The position numbers were made by a program, and so were the translations under genes. Below, piece after piece: positions 1-11,713 of a stretch of 64,000 nt of DNA. Position 1 is the stretch's first letter; every line of letters begins with the position of its first letter. The stretch spans positions 35,211,501 to 35,275,500 of the forward strand of contig NC_080568.1 of NCBI RefSeq assembly GCF_030253575.1, in the 5' to 3' direction. The notes under the pieces were generated by a model. The model was given only the letters and a program-made list of their open reading frames with translations. It ran no database searches and was not told where the DNA came from. This stretch comes from Rhododendron vialii. Lineage: Eukaryota; Streptophyta; Magnoliopsida; Ericales; Ericaceae.

Positions 1-79
1 GTCACCTCAAAATGAACAACTTAAATTGTTTTTTCTTTTCCTTTGTTGCATTCAGTCACAAGGTTGTTCATTAACTTAC

Positions 80-2071
80 CATCACAATCACATGACAAGT
101 GGAACAAGCAAGTGATCCTTCACATGCTCCTGCAATAAAAGCAAATTTAATAAATTATGAACGGTAAAACATACTATAGATATAAGTTATACTAGGCAAG
201 GTTTAACATTTACAATTCAATAAGTTGGAGTGTCAGCCAATATCTAAGTCAAAAACGTCGTGCCGTTGGTCTTAGACCCCACAGATGATAACTCTGCAAT
301 TGAGCAAAAGGCTTACATGCAGAATTGCATGCCTCAAGAACTTACCTTCGGGGGATGCCATCCTATCCTTGACCAAGTTCTTGATATGATAGATATGTTG
401 GGAGTATAGAGTGGAGTATACGTGTTTTTTCCTACTTTTGTTTAGGAATCTTCATGCATAGAGACCTTTTTGTCCTTGACTTTCCTTTGTACATGGGTCA
501 ATCCCTTTAATGCCTTTCCTATAAAATATATTTGAAAAGAGAACTTACCTTCGAGATCTATGTCATTTTCATGGGCAGCTTCAAGCATAGACATCCCAAT
601 TGGGACTTTAATTGTCTTCTCTTCTCCATCTTTGTAAACAAACGTCACCGATATTCTGCAGAACCAAATACAAGGCCGAGAGAAAATCAATGCAGACAAT
701 GTTCAAGTCCTTTAAACTTGATAGCCATGCAACTGTGTCAAGGAAGATGCCTCTTCAATCATGCTCAATAGTGTTCTGGTTGTTCTTATCTCCATCTCAC
801 CCCATTTATCTTCCTCTTTTTTATTTCTCGTCCTAGCAGTTAGAGTGGAACTCCTCCATCCGTGTATTTCTCTTTCTTAGTTTGACAAAATACGTGTTGT
901 AAAGACCATCTTATTCCCATTTTTAAGAGCAAGAACTTACTTTTCCTTCTCTGTATGGCCTCCTCCTTGAGCTTTGTCGGCAGCATTACTTGAGAAAAAA
1001 TTATAATTCTGCTCACAAAAGGGATATGAATCTTCAGTTGGTCGTACATAGCAGTTCAAAAGCAAGTTTTGGCTACTCAAAAGAGAACAAGAATTAAACG
1101 CGACGGAATAGTTGCCTTGAGAAACTGACAATTAAAAAGCCAAAATAATAATAAAAGAAAAGAAAGAAAGAGTGTAAGATACGCAAAACAAAGAGAGGTC
1201 TAAGATATGCATGACAACAATCCCAGAGTCATTAAGGCAGAAACATACTGCTGTTACAAAAAAAAAAAAGAAGAGGCAGAAACATACTAGAAAGACATTG
1301 CATTGGAGTTGGGAAAAGAAACTATTTCTTACCAAGTGCAGCAAAGGGCGGTTGTGAAAAAGTTGTGTATATGGTATTCTTTGAGTGGATGTTTCACCTG
1401 CCAAGACAAGGCCAAAAAAAGAAAAAAAAAACTATAAAACTCATCAACGAGTTTCAAACAAAACCATTGTTTCAAGATTTCAACAATAGACAACTGTAGC
1501 TGAAAAGAATAGCTACAGAAAACTGGCAACCTAAGAAAGCGTAAGTTAGACCAAATTCAATGACTCTTTGCCTCTAGGAAAAATTACGTAACTTCATGTT
1601 GTAAATGATAACTACAACAATTACGTACTCTCCTAGTCCAAAGAATGGCCAAACAAACAACATAAGAAAGCCAACATAGTGCACGCATTTAAAGTGAACT
1701 CCAGGAGTCCATGGCAACTGCCACTTGAGATTAAATCTACATATTGCTCAATCTTCAAAGGAAAAATTCACACTGTGAGGAGAAACGCTATAATTTACTG
1801 CTTCTTGTGTGTTGGAACCAAATAGCAGATTCCTGAAAGTCAATTGGGTTATTTTAGGGAACTCAAAACGACTCTCAAAGATTCATAACCCAAATATGAT
1901 CGCATATAAAAAAAAATATGCAGCTAGTTGTTTACAGGATAAACAAAAGAAGTAGGTCCAGGCACCTGCTATTTGATAAATGTAAACGAACTAAACGAAA
2001 ATCGAGAACATACCTCTTCTTAAACCCTTTATCACATGAGCTCCAAGACGTGTAAACTTAGTGATGAACAT
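80..2071 (-). CDS. MFDX: Mitochondrial adrenodoxin-like [2Fe-2S] ferredoxin (MFDX type), 3' end outside the window
   Basis: Electron carrier of the mitochondrial matrix; the plant family serves Fe-S cluster and biotin synthesis. Five exons are readable on the minus strand: 2071-2014 (ATG, MFITKFTRLGAHV), 1397-1333, 1008-941, 655-549 and 129-80. The phases agree at every join. Exon 4 gives ISVTFVYKDGEEKTIKVPIG and then MLEAAHENDIDLEG. Exon 5 gives ACEGSLACSTCHVIVM, which holds three of the four cluster cysteines (C-x5-C-x2-C). The remaining exons, with the fourth cysteine, lie left of base 80. The first exon resembles the Arabidopsis MFDX presequence start. The 5' border of exon 3 is the least certain: an upstream acceptor at 1124 is out of phase, so I chose 1008. 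A plastid ferredoxin is excluded by the sequence around the cysteines. Confidence 0.88.
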
Positions 2072-2704
2072 AATCGGAAGTACGAACCTGGAGCACAAAA
2101 AAAATCGAAAAATGTAAAACAAAATCACAAGGAAAAAAAAAAAAAGGGAAGAAGTAAACCCAAGTGCATTTTCAGCTCCTTGAGTTTGTGATGGTTCATA
2201 AATCATTCACACTGGAGCAAAAAATTAAATGTTAAACCAACCATACTTGTGATTTTCGTAGGCGTCAGAGACATTAACGCAAACACTTGGCAGGCAAAAC
2301 AGACACGCATACAACTAACATTCTAACCAAGCTTTCAACTTGAGAACTCTAACAAGGATAGAAAACGCAAATGGAATTCAATACAGCACCATATTAAAAC
2401 ACACAGAAACTCATAACGAAGGTCAAAATGACACACCAAAAAATAAATAAGAAGATCAAAGGGAATGATAGAAATCACGACAAAGAATCAACGAACCTTC
2501 TTGTTCAGTGAAAAAGATGGAATTGGACGCAATTCCGTAGAAGGTAGGTTGGTCGAAGGTAGGTTTGCTGTTCAATTGTTTTGCTACTAAACACCCAGAA
2601 AGATCGGGGGGGCCCTTTTTGGATCTTAAGCCGCCGTCATCGTCAGATGGGAATTAGACGTCGTCGTCTTGAACACCGCTTTCCACTTAAGCGTGCAAAA
2701 CGGG
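2072..2704. other. 5' flank of the ferredoxin gene
   Basis: No coding region is visible. The stretch between the ferredoxin start codon and the tRNA gene should hold the 5' UTR and promoter of the ferredoxin gene. I see no clear TATA box. A run of G followed by C occurs near 2605. Confidence 0.4.
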
Positions 2705-2708
2705 AAAA
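2705..2708 (-). terminator. Pol III terminator of tRNA-Ala
   Basis: A T4 run on the minus strand begins about seven bases after the 3' end of the tRNA gene, which is where RNA polymerase III stops. A second TTTT lies a few bases further on. Confidence 0.6.
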
Positions 2709-2714
2709 CAAAGA

Positions 2715-2787
2715 TGGAGATGCGGGGGATCGAACCCCGTGCCTCTCGCATGCAAAGCGAGCGCTCTACCATTTGAGCTACATCCCC
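2715..2787 (-). tRNA. tRNA-Ala (anticodon TGC)
   Basis: A 73-base cloverleaf without an intron. The acceptor stem pairs GGGGATG with CATCTCC and contains the G3:U70 wobble pair that marks alanine tRNAs; the discriminator base is A. The D-arm region (TAGCTCAAATGG) fits the internal A box and GGTTCGATCCC fits the B box. The anticodon stem CTCGC/GCGAG encloses the loop TTTGCAT, giving anticodon TGC. CCA is not encoded, as usual for a nuclear gene. No mispairing suggests a pseudogene. Confidence 0.96.
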
Positions 2788-3120
2788 TGCTGCTGCTTTA
2801 AAATGCAACGACTTTTAATTACTATAAATAAGCGTATTAGGCAAGAGAAACCACCTGCAGACACCTCCCCGTCAGTCAGTCCCGTGACAATAGACCTTGG
2901 CTTTAACCCGGGGCTCGTCTCTCTCTCTTTCAGGATATTAATTATGGGGTTTTTATTTTCTGTCAATCGATCAAAAGGTTTTGTTAATCATCATTGCATC
3001 AAAAGAACAGAAACGTCTAATAAAACTTCTCGCTGAACTCGGCTTGAAAATTTTTCATTCCACGTTAGTGGAGATATTCTAAAGAAATTATCTAAATCAA
3101 GTTATTTTGTAGGAGTATTT

Positions 3121-4082
3121 TTTTTTATCCTCAAAAACGCCTTAAAGGCTTACAAAGCTTGATCTTTACAGAGAATAGAAAAAAGAGAGAAAGGGGGATA
3201 GACAACCCAATTACAAGGTAAACATTTTCTCCTAGCAAGAGCTGCTATCTCATGTGTTGCGTTGTTAGCTGTTCTTCTGACCCAGTTGAAACGAATATCT
3301 CCCTCTCTAGCAAGGTCACGAATATACAAAACTTCAGCACTCACACATCGGAGCCCTCCAAGTGGACGGATCCTCTTGGGTTGATGGGGTATCCATATGG
3401 ACATTTGAAATCTCTAAGATACTTGAGCTTTCAAACCAGCCCTTATTGATTGCAGCAATGGTCGCCACTGGATCAATCTTAGACTGGCGGAAAATATAGT
3501 TCGATCTTGATTTCCAGATATGCCAAGCAATGGATGCCACCTTTCCCATGAAATCTATAGCCTCTGACCTTGGCATCATGTCCACCATTTCTGCAGTCCA
3601 TTTGAGAACAGATGCATTACCTCCTAAGTCCCCCAAAGCTCGTATGTTAAAGCTAAACCAAACAGCCTTGGCCCAATTACATCTAAAAAGCATATGTTCT
3701 ACTGATTCTGGCTCAGATTCACAAATTGGGCAAGTATTAGAGTGAGCACACCTCCTTCTAAACAGATTTTCCTGCGGCGAGACTGTTCTTGCAAGCCCTC
3801 CACCAAAAACTCTTGATCTTGTTCTGAACTTTCATCTTTCACAGCACTTTCCACACACAATCTCCTTGGGTTTGAAGGAGGATTCAGGTCTATCAACCCT
3901 TTGAGTGAGATTATCTTGAAAAGCCACTCGATAGCCCAACTTCACTGAATACACTCCATTTTGATTAAAGTGCCAAACCAACTGATCCCTTCTGTCCACA
4001 AGAGAGGAGATCTTGAGAATAGCTTCGACCACTTCAGGGGTCACCTCGCTAGCCAGCTTCTGTCTATTCCAAGTCCCCGTAC
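3121..4082 (-). mobile_element. 5'-truncated LINE (plant L1 type, RNase H end), with target-site duplication
   Basis: The 15-bp direct repeat tttgtaggagtattt lies at 3106-3120 and 4083-4097. Next to the left copy, a run of T is the poly(A) tail of a minus-strand insertion. Inside, minus-strand frames read like the end of plant L1 ORF2: around 4075-3900 a linker with TWNRQKLASE and LVWHFNQNGVYSVKLGYRVA; around 3690-3340 the zf-RVT to RNase H linker (WHIWKSRSNYIFRQ); and around 3330-3150 the RNase H end (WVRRTANNATHEIAALARRK). These pieces lie in different frames, and the RNase H core between them is missing, so the copy is both 5'-truncated and internally deleted. Confidence 0.85.
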
Positions 4083-4097
4083 TTTGTAGGAGTATTT

Positions 4098-4711
4098 GGT
4101 ATTGGGATTCTGGGAATGAGAACAACGGGGTGACTGACAAAATCCCTCCAAATTAATATTATCCCATTGTCGCCTACAATACTCAACCCATTATTCATTG
4201 CTGGCCAAATCTCTTCTAGTGGAAATGACCCAAATGTGGTTTAACCATCATCTCAATCAATGATGGGTGTTTCAGTTTACCTTCTTATTTTGAAAGTTTT
4301 TTTTTTTTTAATTTTCAAACTCAAATATATAATTAAAATAAAAAATATTTTTTTGATTTTTTTTTCTCCGTATAAAAGATCTCAAACAAAATCTATATTG
4401 GTAGAAAAATTATTTGCGTAAACACATAATTTTTGAGTTTGAAATTGCATTCTTTTTCAAAAAACACTTTTTGGAGAAACCGGAACACCCTCCGTTCTTC
4501 TTTCCCAAAAAAGTACTTAAAAAATACTCCTAAGAATTTATTTTCAAGCTTAAAAATAATGAACTTATAAAAATAATTTTTTAAATTTTTTGTAGGATTT
4601 GATAAATCTTATCGAAATCTATCAAACAAGATCCATATTGCATATTTTTTAATTTCAATAAATCTACTATTTTTAAGCTTAAAAATTATAAATAAATACG
4701 TACTTATTTTG
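4098..4711. other. A+T-rich intergenic stretch
   Basis: No gene is visible. The sequence is low-complexity A/T with poly(T) and poly(A) runs, for example around 4300-4360 and 4500-4690. Confidence 0.5.
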
Positions 4712-4714
4712 TAA

Positions 4715-5092
4715 GAGCAAGTTTACCAATACTTAGTTAAAAAACCTTGTGAACAGTGCACATTTTTCATTTTACCTACTCATATTTCTTTCAATACTAC
4801 ACCAACACCATCTATTTAACTTATTCTCTATTAAAATACACATTTTTTCAACTTTTTCTTTTATCCTATTATTATAATATGAGAGAGGGGGGAAAGGGAA
4901 AGGGAGAGAGAGACAATTAAATAATCAGACAAAATTGAATTCCTGATGAACAGTGGTTCTCTATTAATACCTAACCAATTCTTGAAATCTATTTTAGCTC
5001 TCTTTTTACCTCTTCTACTACAACCTGTTTTTTCTATTCTCCTTAGATAAAATAGCTAAAAAGCTATTTTACATTATCTGATAAACTTGCTC
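4715..5092. mobile_element. PIF/Harbinger-like MITE
   Basis: Inverted ends gagcaagttta and taaacttgctc are flanked on both sides by TAA (4712-4714 and 5093-5095), the 3-bp duplication typical of PIF/Harbinger elements. It is 378 bp long, non-coding and A+T-rich, with a GA-rich stretch near 4880-4915. The element at 36139-36668 has related ends. Confidence 0.72.
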
Positions 5093-5299
5093 TAAGGACT
5101 CAATCCCGAACGGGGTCCTGTCACCAGTGGTTGGTCTTTAATCTTCACTTTGGGCTTTATGGGCTGCACACGTACCTTTGTACTCCAATGTATGTTTACG
5201 TGCTTATTAGCCCGAAAACCCCAAATCCATAACGAATATCAATTGTGTTGGGTACAGCAAGAATGTGTAGGGGTGAAGGGTGTTGGGACATTATGTGAT

Positions 5300-5648
5300 G
5301 AGTACTGTTATGAGTACCGACGGTTTTCCTACGGAAATCATACCAACAGCCGCATCGGGCCGTCTCCTACCACCGGACGGCCGATCCAAAATGTCCAAAA
5401 ATTTAAAAAAAAAAAAAAAAACCCAGGGGCCCAACGCGAGAATCAACGGCATCCGATGTGTGTAGGATGGTTGGATCAATCACCCTACACACATCGGATG
5501 CTATTGAGTTCCCGCGCCAGGCCTCTCGATTTTTTTTTTTAGAATTTTTGAACGGCTCGGATCGGCCATCCGGTAGCCGAAGATAGCCCGGCGCGACCGT
5601 CGGTACGATTTTCCTACGAAAACCGTCAGTACCTGTATCATTTTCGAC
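5300..5648. mobile_element. Foldback MITE with nested inverted repeats
   Basis: The ends are about 50-bp imperfect inverted repeats (gtaccgacggttttcctacg on the left, its reverse complement on the right). They are flanked by the 8-bp direct repeat tatgtgat (5292-5299 and 5649-5656); a ninth base differs, so a Mutator-type 9-bp duplication is also possible. An inner perfect 18-bp inverted repeat sits at 5449-5466 and 5484-5501. Open frames across it are only a by-product of the symmetry. It is non-autonomous. Confidence 0.75.
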
Positions 5649-5726
5649 TATGTGATAGTGCCCCGAGAGCTCCTAATTATTTTCTCCAAATTTAAGAACC
5701 TCCTAACCAGTATGCATGTCTTATTC

Positions 5727-6030
5727 TCCCTAAATATTATGTCTGGTATTTTTAAATTTTTTCATTATTTTATGTTTAGTTTTACTCGGTATTTTTGGGA
5801 TTAATTATTCGTACAACGAAAGTAACGAAAAACGTATAAAATGTGAATCAGAATTGAAAAAAAAATTATATGAGACGAAATTAAAACCAAAAATACCAGT
5901 TATTTGGTATTTTTGTTTTTGTTCATTTTTTACTTTTTAGACTCATCTCATCAAGACAAATGATTAATCCACCAAATACAACGCGAATCTAATAAAAATC
6001 CTGGAAAAAAAATGAACAAAAACACTAAAA
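5727..6030. repeat. Dispersed A+T-rich repeat, copy 1
   Basis: The segment shares an ordered string of motifs with 57290-57575, including TTTTGGGATTAAT, TTATTTGGTATTTTT and a block reading TTTTTAGACTC, TCTCATC, then GATTAAT. The copies are in the same orientation and diverged. I see no coding potential and cannot name the family. Confidence 0.5.
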
Positions 6031-7600
6031 TGATAGTTTAAGAACGAAGTATGAGGACCCAAAAAAGTATATATTCTATATGTGGACCAAATATAATTAC
6101 AAACCTTCTTAAGTCCTTTCTTGACCATTTTGGTACCCTGAACTTCTTTCATCTTTATTTGGGCCTCACATTGGGGTAATTATGTTAAATAACCTAAAAA
6201 AAAGTTGGTGAGATCATATACGGAGTAATTCTTATTATTATGTTAGAGTGTATTTTTCAAACTGCAGTATCCAGAAGCCTCATCCCATTTGTCAAGACAA
6301 TAATTGAGTCAAAATTAATGGCCGAAAGCATAAATTATGCCTCCATTCTACATGCATGTGGGACTGTGGGAGCAAGGAATCATCATATAAATATAAATAA
6401 ATATGGAGGAAGGAAGGAGTAATAAGTAAACTATGGTATTCTCTAAGTCTATGGCCACCCAACATGCAAGTTGCAAAACTATCGTTTTAAGTAAGTAAAG
6501 ATTTTGATGCCAACTTTTACTTGCACCTTTGTTTCTTTAATTAATACTCCAATAATTTTTGCAGCAGCCTGATGGCTGGCTGGTTGCAACTTGCCCACTT
6601 TCTTTCTTTCTTTTTCTAGATAGAAAGAACCAGGGCTTCCAAGTTGCATACCATTACCATCCAGCTATCTAGATCTAGAAGATAGTATATATGGTGCATA
6701 GGGTGACCGGCCAAGTTGGTAATGGGTCCCAGTGGGCTTTTTGCAATAAAGAAATTTTGGACATCCAAGACTGTTTGAGGAGTTGCGTCATGCTGGGGGA
6801 GAAGTAAACACTCCTGCTACGTACCTCTTCGCACTTTCTCTCTCTACAATTCCGCTTTTGGTATTTTTCCAGTATTTTGCACTTGCTTTTTCATCCTTGA
6901 AGCCTCGAAGGCAACTAACTCATTTCATCTAACTGGTACTTTTAGTAGAAATGACGAGTTGTCTTTTGCCATTAGGGGTGGAGACAAACAAAAAATTAGT
7001 GAAAAGTCAATCGAATCTACGTCCATCGAATTGCACCATAAAAACGAGTAAGACCTGACTTTTATGTCGTTTTAGAAAGAAAGCAATTGCACATAGACCC
7101 TTCATTTGGACAACCAGTAGTTCAAATTTGTTAAAAGACTCTTTTTGAACAGAAGACATTCCTAACTATAAGAGTCTTTCTTCAATTTTAAAACGCTTTT
7201 CAACAAGTCTTTCTTCAAATTTGGAGCATTTAAAATGCTTTTGACAACTTAAAATTGCCCAAACTACTCTCTGCACCCAAACCACAAAGAAGCCCATCAA
7301 AACAGATATTCCTTTCTTTTTTTTCCACATATTTTCTAGTCAAATCAGAAAAAAACTACCTCTCAGTATCAGAGAATTACGTAGCAATTAGAGCTTGTTT
7401 CGTTACCACGGCTTATTTATTTATTTATTTATTTTACCTGCTTCTTGCTTATTTTGTGTCATCCAAACAGAAAATAAATAAAGATTCCGAAACTAAACAA
7501 GCAAATGAACCAGAAAAGGCAGGATTTTACCATACGAGACCTTAATCATGAAAGGAAAGTCACATAGAAAAGAAATACTACTCAACTATAGCCTTTATAT
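6031..7600. other. Intergenic stretch upstream of the J-protein gene 3' end
   Basis: No convincing gene is visible. Short open frames around 6240-6420 and 7255-7545 have no recognisable content; the second crosses a simple (ATTT)n run near 7410-7430. Confidence 0.45.
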
Positions 7601-7934
7601 ATTTCCCATCTTTTCACCTTTTTATTTTTGCCTACAAGACTGCAATTGAGTGTTAAAGAATAGCATCACAGCCACCAAACATGAAAGAAACAAGAAGAGG
7701 AGCCCGGACACACCCTCTCTACAATTGAACTCTTTGCGCTAAACTCAAAATGCCTAGATTCCAGCCAATACTGAATAATGTTGTTTCTGCACGATCATCC
7801 AATGTAATCTGAAAATTTTGCTAGTAAATTTTCATCAGCCGATTTGTACATCCTCATCGGTGTAATGCCGAAGTCAAGGTTTAAGGACTCGAAATGATTC
7901 AGCCATTCGCTTCAATGTTCAAATACAACTGCGA

Positions 7935-8513
7935 TCAAGCAGAAATGTGTGAATAGTCACGAGAGGAGGAAACATCATGGCCTGATGAAACCTTCTGTTT
8001 CCTGCCACGCCTCCTATTTCCCGCAATTCCTCCTCTTGCTCCATCCCCTCTCCTGCGATTTTCCTGATGTTCCACCTGTTTTTCACCAGATCGAATTAGA
8101 AAAAAGCATATTAGAAACCACGAACAAATGAAGATCCTAAGAAGGAAAAAGAGGGAGAAAAATAATATCAGAATAAAGTAATTGTGTGAATCCGAAGTCG
8201 CATGGAAACGATAGCCGAATTAAGACTTGAATTCTCCCTCTTAGTGGTATACAACTAGTGAACTACATTATGCAACACTAAGCTGAGTCGATGAAAGATT
8301 ACACCCCTCTGTCAAACCGGGGATTTAACTTGGACTAATATCAGGGCCAATACAGTATATGACGAAATAGACTGAGCTGAGTTCATTAGTTGTTTCTAGT
8401 ACAGACGCCATGATTTAGTTAATGAATGATAATCGAAATAAGGCAATTCCAGTGCAATCTAAAAGTTAACAAGTCTAAGATGGTCGGTAAAAGCCTTTAA
8501 GGGGATGCAAACC

Positions 8514-8556
<43 letters not shown>

Positions 8557-11500
8557 ACCCCTACGCGGAAACCATCAAAGTGAACATCAAAGCTCGAAGA
8601 GTCTCCATTCTTGGCCTTTCCCGAGTTCATGTCAGAGGAATTGCGCTTGTTTGTGGTATTGGAGCTCTCACTGCAAGAGGCATAAGAACATGAACACGAA
8701 GGAGGGGTCACACTCTGTGAAGTAGATGAACCAAATGCCTCCATGTCACTCTGAAACATTTCTTCAAACAACTCCTTCAATTCCTCAAAGCTCTCCTCCG
8801 CATTTTTCTGTCAATTACAAACTCCCACCATCTATAAAACATGTTACTAAAGCAAAGGGCCTACAGTCACTCATAGAAATGGTTCAAAAAAATCAAGCAC
8901 CACATCGTCAGATGCAAACAACAGATCAAATATAAAAAATAAAAAGGTCACTCGAATATAATGATGGGAATGATCTTAAAAGACTTTTTCCTTGGTTAAT
9001 GATTCCCTAACACAATGTTAGGGGTCCCACCATTGCCCTCATGCTTTAAGCTTGCATCAGAGAACCCACTAATGACTGCCTATCAGGTGCTTTTGGGTCA
9101 AAATCTTCCCCTGGCCCAGATCGATATTCTTCAATACCTAGGGTTCGAAAAGGGAATTATCTGCAACTTGGATCAAGTGATGATCCATCGTCTAATTATT
9201 AATACCTGTCCATAAAAACCACAACCTATAGATTGTCCCTGTAGCCAAAACGAGTGAGATTATTCCCTAAGTAACATGTTCATAGAACAAATAATTGCTA
9301 TTCAAAAAAACATCATGGTTATTGTGACAATATTATCCACACATCAAATAAGTTCATGAAGAAGCAAAGACTGTACTCCATTAAAGTTTTTGCTACCCTA
9401 ATCTATCTACTAAGCACAGTAAGCAGTCCGCAAATGTGAACCTATTTGCTATTTTTGTATTAAGTATTTGTGAATGGAAAGGGACAATGATAGCAAAAGG
9501 GGGTAAAAGAAGCTAATTTTCTTTTCTTTTAGGAGCATCGTCTTTACCTACTTTTGGCTGCAATAGGGAACTGAAAAGAAAATAAATAGATAATTGTCAA
9601 AACAAAATCATCTTCACTGTTTAATAACATAAGAAAAAACTGATTGTGTATTTGTATGAGTACTTATATTTCCCTCTTTACAAATCCAGCATCCGTGTAT
9701 GAGTACTTATATTTCCCTCTTTACAAATCCAGCATCCGTGATATGCTTTCCAAGACAGATCAAGAATGTTTGTCCATGAATTCAAACAAAATTAAAGAAT
9801 CCTACATAGGATTTACAACATGGGCAACAATAAGAAATTCGATGGTTTCAGCCACTTGTGCATGCAAAGCATCTTAGTCATCCTGTTGTCTCATTGTTTC
9901 AAGCAAATGAATCCAGTGCACTAGATCTTTTGAATAAGGTAAAAAAGAAAAATACACACGAAGGGTAGGAGGCTTACATTAGACTTGTTTTGGCTCATCA
10001 TAACTGCCATTTCATTAAGAAAATCACCCATACCCTGCATTGCAAAGAAGACTATCATAATCGTGTTAAAAAATAATTGTTTCCTTGGGACCAGATGATA
10101 AATCACATGCGAGAACCTAAAACAATCTTTCTCTAAATAACAATCTAAAGAAAAAGGACCAGGCTTTCACTAAAGTTAAGAAACAAATTCTATGTGAAAG
10201 TTTTATGTGGGCTCACTCCAGTCCCACCCAAAGCCCACTGCAGTGATATAAATCGTTCACTTGTAGAGGTTCTTAAGAAGATCATTTATGATAGAAATCT
10301 ACCGTCAGTAACCACAAGTTCAGAGCAACTTTCTTGGCAAACACAGTTTTGACTACTGTGGTTATAAGATATGCCGTTCATTTATATAAAACACTCATGA
10401 TTTGATATTTGTAGAGCTACCAATGTCCAAATCTAATCTGTTTGTTCACGTGAATGATCCCTTTTACAGACCCTTAAATCTTGAATCAGGTGGTTCCACA
10501 TCCGGACAACTTCACCGTAAATTCTCTAACTTTGCAGAAGCATGATCCAAAGAAAAATAACCTAACCATGGTAAAACATGAAATGTTAAACGGTAACAAT
10601 TACTGTTGGACAAATTAAACAACCTTTGACAGTTAATGTCAAACCCAGGAACAAGAGCCTGGTACCAATGATAACTGATAAGTACTTCTAAGCTCACCAA
10701 AACAAGCATGGACACAAATGGTTTAGATCAAACCACAAAAAATGCTTACATTTTCATCATCATCATTACTGTCGTCGACTCCTACATCGTACAGAAACCT
10801 TTTGTTCGCATCAGAGAGAACTGCAAATGAAATCAAAGAGCACCAAACATCATCTTAGACCCACCTGACCAAATAGTCCTCATCGCACCCAATACTTACT
10901 CAGAGAACAACATATGTGAATTGTGATGGCAAAATTACCAGAATAGGCTTGTTGAATGGCCTGAAAATTCTTCTTTGCCTCTTCAACGAACTTGGAATTC
11001 CCCGACGCTGAACACCGATCCGGATGCCATCTCTGTCCACATAAAAATGCACAAATTCTCCATTTTAAATTTTCCGGGAAAATCTTTCAAACTGCCAAGA
11101 AAATTTCAATCAAACGAATAGGCTCTAAAAATCAAGATTTCATATTTACAGGCTTTTTCTCCATAATAAGTAAAATTCCAGAATCCCAATTCATAAATCA
11201 ATCACCCAATTCCTATCCAAGCCTGAAACTCGCGCTATATACTTTTCCTTTGTCAACTTTCCCGGGAAAATTCAATTCGCTAATTTTACTGCAGATTAAC
11301 TGAATTCATATCTTTAAACTAAGGCCTACCAAAAAATCGCAAGAGTGAAAGAGGATATATTTAAAGATCTTTCATCAAAACCCCATAACCATTGGGCTAA
11401 TCCCTTGTAAACTTAGAACCGCATGTCCCCAGGAATTTTTTCGTCTTCGCCATTCTACAAACCCTCGGAGATTGACTCAACCCAGGTAAAGATTGAATTA

Positions 11501-11638
11501 AAAGAAGAAGAAAGTGTTAAATTCAATTCTAACCAGTGCAAGCTTCTTATAAGCATTCCTTAGCTCCGCCTCAGAGCATTCCTTCTTCAACCCCAAAACA
11601 GCATAGAAATCCTCCCCCTTTTCTCCTCCGGCTGCCAT
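7935..11638 (-). CDS. J-domain (DnaJ/Hsp40 type C) protein
   Basis: Co-chaperone that would stimulate an Hsp70. Six exons on the minus strand join in phase: 11638-11534, 11032-10939, 10820-10750, 10034-9978, 8807-8559 and 8075-7935 (TGA), giving 238 residues. The J domain fills about residues 9-70: DFYAVLGLKKECSEAELRNA, then WHPDRC with the HPD triad at 38-40, then VEEAKKNFQAIQQAYSV and KRFLYDVG. There is no Gly/Phe region or zinc finger. Next come an acidic stretch (DDSNDDDEN), the motif GMGDFLNEMAVMMSQNK, a Ser/Asn-rich part and a basic tail (NRRRGRKQK) that could be a nuclear signal. The layout matches Arabidopsis At3g14200 and At1g72416 as I remember them. An open frame continues upstream of the ATG only through a non-ATG codon, so I start at GAATGGCAGCC. 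Confidence 0.92.
8517..8555. repeat. (GA)n microsatellite touching a 5' splice site
   Basis: About 19 GA units. On the transcribed (minus) strand it becomes a CT run that starts four bases after the GT of intron 5 of the J-protein gene (GTAGCTCTCTCT). Confidence 0.95.
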
Positions 11639-11713
11639 TCCGACGAAAATAAACAGAGCACCAAACACACCCAACAAAAGAAGAAGAAGAAGAAGGCAAT
11701 TTCTTGTCGACAA

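Noticed and set aside
320-365. Second copy of the exon-4 end signal (gaacttaccttcg) in the ferredoxin gene
   Set aside because: The short match to the true donor region is not followed by matching coding sequence, so it is not a duplicate exon.
5150-5542. 130-codon plus-strand frame
   Set aside because: It covers the foldback MITE and a poly(A) run; the symmetry produces open frames on both strands.
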